Shown in pieces: positions 9,239-16,509 of a stretch of 33,297 nt of DNA; position 1 is the stretch's first letter; each line of letters opens with the position of its first letter. The notes beneath the pieces were generated by a model. That model worked only from the letters and a program-made list of their open reading frames with translations, was not told where the DNA came from and did no database searches. The DNA comes from a bacterium (GTDB lineage Bacteria > SZUA-79 > Acidulodesulfobacterales > Acidulodesulfobacteraceae): positions 1 to 33,297 of the forward strand of contig JAJZJD010000003.1 of assembly GCA_021828445.1 (NCBI GenBank), read 5' to 3'. A program made the position numbers and the translations under genes.

Positions 9239-11572
9239 ATGTTTAATTTAGACTATTACGAAGACAAGCTTTCAGAAAGCGGATATAGGGTTTTAACGAT
9301 TTCCATAGAAGAATCGAAAAGAAGAAAACATTTTTATCTCGGACCGGAGCATATTTTTTATGCCCTTACTTTGGTTGACGAGGATCTTTTAAATGAAATT
9401 TTTTTAGAGTTAAGAATCGACAAAAGAAAGATAATGAAGCTTTTGAACGATTATATGATGTCTTCCGACCAGTACGTCGGCGAAGGAATGAAAATTCCCC
9501 TTCAAACAAGAAATTTATTTAAAAGCGCTTACGATTATGCGCAGAGTGCGGGCAGAAACCTTATAGAATCTACGGATTTTTTAATGGTAATGTTTCAGGA
9601 GCCGAGTTCCGCTCCAAACAAAGTCTTTAAAGCGCTCGGCGTGGATTCGGTTGTGCTTGCCGATAAAATTTTTCAGAAAATGAGGGAAAGAAGGAGCAGA
9701 AGCGACGAAAACAGAAGAAAATACGACCTTCCCTATACCCTCAGGCAGCATGCCGTAAATTTAAGCAAACTTGCAATTATGGACAAACTGCCTTTAGTAT
9801 TCGGAAGGGAAGAAGAAATTACTCGGCTGATGGAAATACTCTGCCATATAGACAGGCCTAATTCGGCTATAATAGTCGGCGAGCCGGGCGTCGGAAAGAC
9901 GGCGGTAGTAGAAGGCCTTGCAAGAAAAATAGAACTTGAACCCTACAGCGTTCCAGCAAGGCTCAGGAATAAAATTATAGTAAATCTCCAGATGAATTCC
10001 TTAGTGGCCGGAACGGTTTTCAGGGGCATGTTCGAAGACAGGATGGAAAAGATAATAAACGAACTGAAGTCCAGAAAAAATATAATTTTATTCGTCGATG
10101 AAGTGCATACCATTATCGGCGCCGGTTCCGCAATCGCGGTTCCGAGCGATGCGGCAAATATATTAAAATCCTCACTCGCTAGAGGCGAAGTGCAGATTAT
10201 CGGAGCGACGACCCTTTCGGAATACAAGGAATTTATTTCAGAAGACGAAGCCCTTGCCCGCAGATTCAGATTAGTCAACATAAACGAGCCTAATATAGAG
10301 GATACGAAAAGAATACTCTATGGGCTTAAAAGAAGATTTGAAGATACGTACGGCGTAGAAATAGAAGATTCCGCTCTCGACGAGTCGCTTAAATTGTCGT
10401 CCCGCTATTCCAAATCTTTAAGGCTTCCGGACAAAGCTATAAGCTGGGTAGATTCCGGATGCGTAAAAGCGGAAATATACAACGACGATAAAATAGTTAA
10501 AAAGGAAAATATCTATCAGGTAATCGCCCAGGAAACAGGCATGTCCGTAGATCTGATTAAAAGAGACGTGCTGGAAAGATTTCAGGATATGGAGGAATTT
10601 TTCTCAAAAAGGATAGTAGGACAGAAAGACGCAGTTAATTCTTTAGCAAAACATTTAAGGCTGAATAAAGGGCCTTTGAAAGGAAATTTTAACAGACCCG
10701 ATGCCGTGCTTCTTTTTTTAGGTCCTACGGGAGTCGGCAAAACGGAAACCGCAAAGGCTATGGCGGAATACTTGTTCGGTTCCGAAAGAAATATAATCAG
10801 GATAGATATGTCGGAATATAAAGACGGCTCGATAGCCGTGGATAAATTAATAGGTATGCCGAGAGGCATAGTCGGTTCTTCGAGAGGCGGAACTTTAACC
10901 AATCAGGTAAAAGATAACCCTTATTCCGTAATTCTTTTGGACGAAATCGAAAAAGCGAGCGATCTCGTATTTAATCTTTTCCTCCAGGTTTTCGACGAAG
11001 GTTTTCTAACCGACGGAAGAGGCAAAAGAGTTTATTTTTCGGATTCCGTAATTATTATGACGTCGAATCTGGGTTCGCATGAATTTTCAAAATTTACGAA
11101 ACCGCTTGGTTTTATAGAATCAAACGATATAGTAAAGTCTATTAAAGGAACGATAAATAAAGAAATCGAAAACTTTTTTTCTCCGGAATTTATAAACAGA
11201 ATAGACGATATTGTTATCTTTTCGCCGCTTACTAAAGAAGAAGTTAAAAAAATCGCATTGATGCATATTGAAACTATAAATAAAACTATGTCGGAACACG
11301 ACAAAGAAATTATCGTTAACGACGCCGCTTTAGAAAAATTAGTCGAGACCGGTTACAGTTCTAAATTCGGAGCAAGATTTTTAAAGCGTACCATAGACGA
11401 TCTTATTAAGGTTCCTCTGACGCTTAAATGGAAAGAGGGCGACATATTTACCGCCGAACTTAAAGACGGCGAGATATCTATCTCATCCGGTAAAAATCCC
11501 GAAGACGGCGATATTGCAAAAAAAGTTAAAAACGGAAAAGAAAAATATAAGGAGGAGCCTGATTATGCTTGA
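9239..11572 (+). CDS. ClpA/ClpC-like double AAA+ ATPase (no M-domain)
   Basis: Clp N-domain repeats; two Walker A (GEPGVGKT, GPTGVGKT) and Walker B (ILFVDEVH, ILLDEIEKA) motifs; no coiled-coil M-domain between AAA modules; 'PLGF' candidate ClpP loop. Confidence 0.9.
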   Translation: MFNLDYYEDKLSESGYRVLTISIEESKRRKHFYLGPEHIFYALTLVDEDLLNEIFLELRIDKRKIMKLLNDYMMSSDQYVGEGMKIPLQTRNLFKSAYDYAQSAGRNLIESTDFLMVMFQEPSSAPNKVFKALGVDSVVLADKIFQKMRERRSRSDENRRKYDLPYTLRQHAVNLSKLAIMDKLPLVFGREEEITRLMEILCHIDRPNSAIIVGEPGVGKTAVVEGLARKIELEPYSVPARLRNKIIVNLQMNSLVAGTVFRGMFEDRMEKIINELKSRKNIILFVDEVHTIIGAGSAIAVPSDAANILKSSLARGEVQIIGATTLSEYKEFISEDEALARRFRLVNINEPNIEDTKRILYGLKRRFEDTYGVEIEDSALDESLKLSSRYSKSLRLPDKAISWVDSGCVKAEIYNDDKIVKKENIYQVIAQETGMSVDLIKRDVLERFQDMEEFFSKRIVGQKDAVNSLAKHLRLNKGPLKGNFNRPDAVLLFLGPTGVGKTETAKAMAEYLFGSERNIIRIDMSEYKDGSIAVDKLIGMPRGIVGSSRGGTLTNQVKDNPYSVILLDEIEKASDLVFNLFLQVFDEGFLTDGRGKRVYFSDSVIIMTSNLGSHEFSKFTKPLGFIESNDIVKSIKGTINKEIENFFSPEFINRIDDIVIFSPLTKEEVKKIALMHIETINKTMSEHDKEIIVNDAALEKLVETGYSSKFGARFLKRTIDDLIKVPLTLKWKEGDIFTAELKDGEISISSGKNPEDGDIAKKVKNGKEKYKEEPDYA

Positions 11573-12008
11573 TAAGGAAGGTGAAAAATCTTTCAAAGTA
11601 ATAGATAAAAGGAAAATTTCGGATGCCGAAGAAATGGAAGAAATGAAAGAAGCAAAAAATACCGAAGAAGCGAAATCTGCGGAAAAAGCCGATGAAAATA
11701 CGGATGAAACCGCCGCCGATTCCGAAAAAAAAGCCGCGGATGAAACCGCCGCCGATATGCCCGATTTTGAAGCGGATTTTGCTGCTTTCATCTATTCGTT
11801 GAATACGCAGGCGCTTCTTTTTATGGGGAAGATACCAAACCCAATATCCAAAAAATACGAAAAAGATTTGGGAACGGCTAAATACTTGATAGATACTATA
11901 GACATGCTTTCTAAAAAGACTAAAGGAAATCTTGACGAAAATGAAGCTAAACTTATAGAAAATATTTTATACGACCTAAGGATGGCCTATATTTCCGAAA
12001 AAAAATAA
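11565..12008 (+). CDS. DUF1844 family protein with acidic/Ala-rich N-terminus
   Basis: C-terminus 'FAAFIYSLNTQALLFMGKIPNP...DLGTAKYLIDTIDMLSKKTKGNL...'; ATG at 11565 preceded by AAGGAGGA; overlaps the end of the clp gene. Confidence 0.8.
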   Translation: MLDKEGEKSFKVIDKRKISDAEEMEEMKEAKNTEEAKSAEKADENTDETAADSEKKAADETAADMPDFEADFAAFIYSLNTQALLFMGKIPNPISKKYEKDLGTAKYLIDTIDMLSKKTKGNLDENEAKLIENILYDLRMAYISEKK

Positions 12009-12048
12009 ACCGTTTAGTTTAGGAAAGTTGCGGAGGTGATATATTTTT

Positions 12049-14661
12049 ATGAATCTTAATAACTTTACGATAAAATCTCAGGAATTAATAGAGCTTACGA
12101 TAAATACGGCTAAAGAGTCTAAAAATCCGGAAATATCGGATTTGCATTTATTATATGCCCTGCTTAATTACGACGAAAACAGCATAGCATTGTCTATTTT
12201 TAAAAAAATAGGGATAGACTTAAAATCTTTTACGGATCAATTAGAAGGCGCTCTGTCTAAACTTGCCGTCGTAGAAGGAGGCATGGAGCCGGCTTTTTCT
12301 TCTTCTATGAAGCGTATTTTAGATGCCGCGGAAAAAAATAAAAATTTTATGAAAGACGATTTCGTTTCGGTCGAACATTTCGTTCTTGCAATGTTTGACG
12401 TCAAAGATACAAAGTCTTACGAAATCTTAACGAAATTCGGATTAACCAAAGACGGCGTCCTTAAAGTTTTAACCGATATAAGAGGAAATACTAAAGTTAC
12501 CGACCAGAATCCGGAAGACAAATATCAGGCGTTAGAAAAATATACGGTAAATTTAACCCAGCTTGCAAAATCCGGAAAAATCGATCCGGTTATAGGCAGA
12601 GACGGCGAAATAAGAAGAATTATGGAGGTGCTGTCAAGGCGGACTAAAAACAATCCCGTTCTGATAGGCGATCCGGGCGTCGGCAAAACCGCGATAGTCG
12701 AAGGGCTTGCCAAAAGAATCGCCGACGGGGACGTTCCCGAAATTCTTAAAGAAAAAACCGTCCTTTCGTTAGACTTAGGTTCTTTAATAGCCGGAGCTAA
12801 ATACAGAGGCGAATTCGAGGACAGGCTTAAAGCGGTAGTAAAAGAGATAAAGTCTTCCGAAGGCAGGATAATAATATTTATAGACGAACTGCACAATCTT
12901 GTCGGTGCCGGAAAATCCGAAGGAGCGATGGATGCGTCTAATCTTCTAAAACCGGCTCTTGCAAGAGGGGAGTTAAGGGCTATAGGAGCGACTACTCTTG
13001 ACGAATACAGAAAATATATAGAAAAAGACGCCGCGCTTGAAAGAAGATTCCAGCCTGTTTTCGTGGACGAGCCGTCCGTAGAAGATACTATTTCTATACT
13101 CAGGGGACTCAAAGAAAGATACGAAGCGTATCACGGAATAAGAATAAAAGATTCGGCTTTAATTGCGGCGGCTACGCTGTCCCACAGATATATTACCGAC
13201 AGATTTTTGCCGGATAAGGCTATAGATCTTATGGATGAAGCGTCGGCAAAATTAAGAATAGAAATAGATTCTATGCCGTCGGCTCTCGATGAAATTCAAA
13301 GAAATATCATCAGAATTAAGATAGAGCAGGAAGCGCTAAAAAAAGAAAAAGACGAAGAATCCAAAAAAAGATTGAAAGAACTTGACGAAGAGCTTGCAAA
13401 TCTGGAAGAAGATTTCAATCAAAAGAAAGCAAAATGGCACAACGAAAAAGAGTATATTCAAAAAATCGGCGAAATTAAAAAAGAAATAGACTCTCTTAGA
13501 ATCGAAGAACAGAGATACGAAAGAGAGGGAAAGTACGATAAGGTAGCTGAAATAAGATACGGCAAATTAAACGAACTGGAAAAGAAACTTGAAGACTTAA
13601 ATAAATCGCTCATTGCAATGCAGGAAAACGGAAGCTTTTTAAAAGAGGAAGTGGATTCCGAAGACATTGCAAGGGTGGTGGCTAAATGGACGGGAATACC
13701 CGTTTCCAAACTTATGGAAGGAGAAAAAGAGAAACTTCTTCAAATTGAAGAACACCTTCACAACAGGGTAATATCCCAGGATGAAGCAATTAACAGCGTA
13801 GCCAATACTATCAGGCGTTCAAGGGCGGGTTTATCCGACGTAAATAAACCTATAGGCTCTTTTATGTTTCTCGGGCCGACCGGCGTCGGGAAGACCGAAC
13901 TGGCAAAAGCTCTCGCCGAATTTTTATTCGACGACGAAAACAATATAGTAAGAATAGATATGTCCGAGTATATGGAAAAGCATGCCGTATCGAGACTTAT
14001 AGGCGCTCCTCCAGGCTACGTCGGCTACGAAGAGGGCGGACAGCTTACGGAAGCGGTCAGAAGGCGTCCTTACAGCGTAGTTTTGTTTGACGAAGTAGAG
14101 AAAGCCCATCAGGACGTGTTTAACGTAATGCTTCAGCTTCTAGACGACGGAAGGCTTACCGACGGACAGGGAAGAACGGTTGACTTTAAAAATACGATTG
14201 TCATTATGACATCCAACATAGGTTCCGATATTATACAAAGTTACAGCGGCAAACAGTACGAAGAAATGAAAAACAGCGTTAACGGAATTTTAAAAAATTA
14301 TTTCAGGCCCGAGTTTTTAAACAGATTAGACGATATAATAATATTCCATGCTTTAAACGAAAACGATATAATGAAAATCGTCGAAATACAGCTGAAAAAA
14401 CTCATTAACGTACTTAGGGAAAGAGGTATAGACGCTGAATATACCGATTCTTTGCTGACATTTATAGCAATGGAAGGTTACGATCCTATTTACGGCGCAA
14501 GACCCCTAAAGAGAGCGGTTAAGTCTTTCATACAGGATAAAATTGCCGTCGATTTATTATCCGGTGCAATCGTTTCCGGCGATTCAATAGTTATAGACTA
14601 TAAGGAAGAATCCGGCGTAATCGTCGAAAAGGTTACGGTAGTTACTGCCGAACCTGCTTAA
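12049..14661 (+). CDS. clpB: ATP-dependent chaperone ClpB
   Basis: Two AAA+ modules with long coiled-coil M-domain; KYRG and GYVG pore loops; 'LGPTGVGKTELAKALAEFLFDDE'. Confidence 0.97.
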   Translation: MNLNNFTIKSQELIELTINTAKESKNPEISDLHLLYALLNYDENSIALSIFKKIGIDLKSFTDQLEGALSKLAVVEGGMEPAFSSSMKRILDAAEKNKNFMKDDFVSVEHFVLAMFDVKDTKSYEILTKFGLTKDGVLKVLTDIRGNTKVTDQNPEDKYQALEKYTVNLTQLAKSGKIDPVIGRDGEIRRIMEVLSRRTKNNPVLIGDPGVGKTAIVEGLAKRIADGDVPEILKEKTVLSLDLGSLIAGAKYRGEFEDRLKAVVKEIKSSEGRIIIFIDELHNLVGAGKSEGAMDASNLLKPALARGELRAIGATTLDEYRKYIEKDAALERRFQPVFVDEPSVEDTISILRGLKERYEAYHGIRIKDSALIAAATLSHRYITDRFLPDKAIDLMDEASAKLRIEIDSMPSALDEIQRNIIRIKIEQEALKKEKDEESKKRLKELDEELANLEEDFNQKKAKWHNEKEYIQKIGEIKKEIDSLRIEEQRYEREGKYDKVAEIRYGKLNELEKKLEDLNKSLIAMQENGSFLKEEVDSEDIARVVAKWTGIPVSKLMEGEKEKLLQIEEHLHNRVISQDEAINSVANTIRRSRAGLSDVNKPIGSFMFLGPTGVGKTELAKALAEFLFDDENNIVRIDMSEYMEKHAVSRLIGAPPGYVGYEEGGQLTEAVRRRPYSVVLFDEVEKAHQDVFNVMLQLLDDGRLTDGQGRTVDFKNTIVIMTSNIGSDIIQSYSGKQYEEMKNSVNGILKNYFRPEFLNRLDDIIIFHALNENDIMKIVEIQLKKLINVLRERGIDAEYTDSLLTFIAMEGYDPIYGARPLKRAVKSFIQDKIAVDLLSGAIVSGDSIVIDYKEESGVIVEKVTVVTAEPA

Positions 14662-14668
14662 GACTTGA

Positions 14669-14709
14669 TTTTGCCGTTTTGACAATTTATTATTGTCAAA
14701 ACGGCAAAA
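14669..14709. repeat. Perfect inverted repeat, 18-bp arms, 5-nt loop
   Basis: TTTTGCCGTTTTGACAAT-TTATT-ATTGTCAAAACGGCAAAA just after the clpB stop; no clean T-tract follows. Confidence 0.9.
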
Positions 14710-14808
14710 GTTTATAAACTTTTTATAAACTTTTTAAAGGTGTCAGATTTATTTATTTACCTACTGCCGACTGGGTTTGCTAATAATTTACTACTTTTAT
14801 TTTGATTA

Positions 14809-14824
14809 TGGCACGGTTTTTGCA
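14809..14824 (+). promoter_or_regulatory. Sigma-54 (-24/-12) promoter for the HtrA-family protease
   Basis: TGGCACG-GTTT-TTGCA, identical to the sigma-54 consensus TGGCACG-N4-TTGCA; intergenic, 43 bp upstream of the ATG at 14868. Confidence 0.8.
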
Positions 14825-14867
14825 TTAATAAAATTAAACGAAAAAATTAAGAGAGGGTTTTGAGATT

Positions 14868-16361
14868 ATGAAATTGAAATTGAAGTCCGATTCAAAAATT
14901 ATCGGCGCAGGAGTAGCCGTTCTTATCGGTATAATAGCCGGGGTTATAATAACCGCAAATCTGCATCTCTTTAAAAAATCTATGGCGGAAGGAACCGCTC
15001 CGGTAATTTATTCTACCACGAATTCTACGGTGCCCGCGCAGAACGGACCAAGCAACTTCATCGCATTGATAAAAAAAGATAAACCCTTCGTAGTAAATAT
15101 AAGGACGACCCAAAAAGTTAAAAGCGGACCTTTTCAGATGTATGAAAGTCCATTCGGCACGCAGCCTAACCCGTTCGGCAATTTTTTTAAAAATTTTTTT
15201 AATAACGCTCCGCAGGCGACATATACCGAAGAAAGTTTAGGCTCCGGAGTAATTATAAGCAAAAACGGATACATAATTACTAATAATCACGTTATAAAAG
15301 GAGCGACTAAAATATACGTAAAACTTTCTACCGGCAAAACGTTCAGGGCAATGGTTATAGGCAAAGACCCGCAGGTAGATCTCGCCCTGCTTAAAATAAA
15401 CGACGGCAATAATCTTCCGGCGGCGGTACTCGGGGATTCCGCAAAATCTCAAATAGGCGAATGGGTACTTGCCATAGGCAATCCGTTCGGTTTAGGCTGG
15501 ACGGTAACGAACGGAATTATAAGCGCGAAAGGCAGAGCTATCGGAGGACCTTACGAGGATTTTATTCAAACAAATGCCGCCATTAATCCCGGAAACAGCG
15601 GCGGTCCGCTGATCAACATGAAAGGACAGGTAATAGGCATTAACACTGCAATTATAAAAGGAGCTCAGGGAATAGGCTTTTCTATACCGGTAAACGTAAT
15701 AAAAGAAGTCCTTCCTGAGCTGGAAACAGGCAAAATAACAAGGGGATGGCTCGGCATAGAAATTCAGAGGATTACGCCGTCACTTAAAAAAGCTTTTAAT
15801 CTTCAAACTACGCGCGGAGCCTTGGTTTCTTCAGTTGTTCCCGGCGGGCCTGCGGCAAAAGCGGGTTTAAAAAGCGGCGACGTCATAATAAAATTTAACG
15901 GAATAAAAGTAAAAGAGATGTCCCAGCTTCCGTGGCTAGTCGGCAATACTAAACCCGGAGCAACCGTTCCGATAGAGGTAATTAGGAACGGGGAAAAGAT
16001 AAATTTATCTATAACAGTAGGCAATTGGAACAGCAAAAGCAATGTTTTTAACATAAAAACCAAGAAAATTTCGGCAAAAAAATTAGGAATAACCGTTGTT
16101 CCTCTTACTCCTCAAAATATGCAGAGTTACGGGATACAGAACGTTCGCCACGGAGTTATAGTAGCAAAAGTCATACCGGGCGGCGCAGGCCAAAGAATGG
16201 GTATAATGCCCGGCGATGTTATAGAATCGATTAACCATCATATTGTCAATAATATATCCGAGTATGTCGGCGATATAGACAGGGCGGAAAAATCAAAACA
16301 GTTCCTGTTTTATATAAGGCGTGGCAATATGAAACTTTATCTGGCTTATTCGATAAAATAA
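14868..16361 (+). CDS. Do/HtrA (DegP/DegQ-like) periplasmic serine protease with two PDZ domains
   Basis: Catalytic His 'TNNHVIKGAT', Asp 'DPQVDLALLKI', Ser 'NPGNSGGPLINMKGQVIGINTAI'; two PDZ-like repeats. Confidence 0.95.
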   Translation: MKLKLKSDSKIIGAGVAVLIGIIAGVIITANLHLFKKSMAEGTAPVIYSTTNSTVPAQNGPSNFIALIKKDKPFVVNIRTTQKVKSGPFQMYESPFGTQPNPFGNFFKNFFNNAPQATYTEESLGSGVIISKNGYIITNNHVIKGATKIYVKLSTGKTFRAMVIGKDPQVDLALLKINDGNNLPAAVLGDSAKSQIGEWVLAIGNPFGLGWTVTNGIISAKGRAIGGPYEDFIQTNAAINPGNSGGPLINMKGQVIGINTAIIKGAQGIGFSIPVNVIKEVLPELETGKITRGWLGIEIQRITPSLKKAFNLQTTRGALVSSVVPGGPAAKAGLKSGDVIIKFNGIKVKEMSQLPWLVGNTKPGATVPIEVIRNGEKINLSITVGNWNSKSNVFNIKTKKISAKKLGITVVPLTPQNMQSYGIQNVRHGVIVAKVIPGGAGQRMGIMPGDVIESINHHIVNNISEYVGDIDRAEKSKQFLFYIRRGNMKLYLAYSIK

Positions 16362-16445
16362 ATTTTAGATACGCAATATAGTAAATAAAAAGTTTTCTCA
16401 AAACCAAGACAAACTGTAAGCTTTCCATCACTCCTCCTAAAGGTG

Positions 16446-16480
16446 GCCCGGTTCCGTAAAAAGAGCCGGGCTATTTTTTT
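16446..16480 (+). terminator. Rho-independent terminator
   Basis: GCCCGGTTC-CGTAAAAA-GAGCCGGGC stem (one G-U) followed by TATTTTTTT. Confidence 0.85.
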
Positions 16481-16509
16481 ATCTTCCCGTATGATAAAAT
16501 ATTACTCTA

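Noticed and set aside
9943-11304. Minus-strand ORFs inside the clpA/C-like gene (9943..10281, 10582..10902, 11032..11304)
   Set aside because: Shadow ORFs opposite conserved AAA+ coding sequence with no own promoter or family motif.
11640-11790. GAAGAAATG/GCCGCCGAT-type repeats in the DUF1844 gene
   Set aside because: Low-complexity Glu/Ala-rich coding sequence rather than a separate repeat element or CRISPR.
12525-13112. 195-aa antisense ORF inside clpB
   Set aside because: Lies entirely opposite a strongly conserved clpB coding region; Ser/Leu-rich low-similarity translation typical of antisense shadow ORFs.
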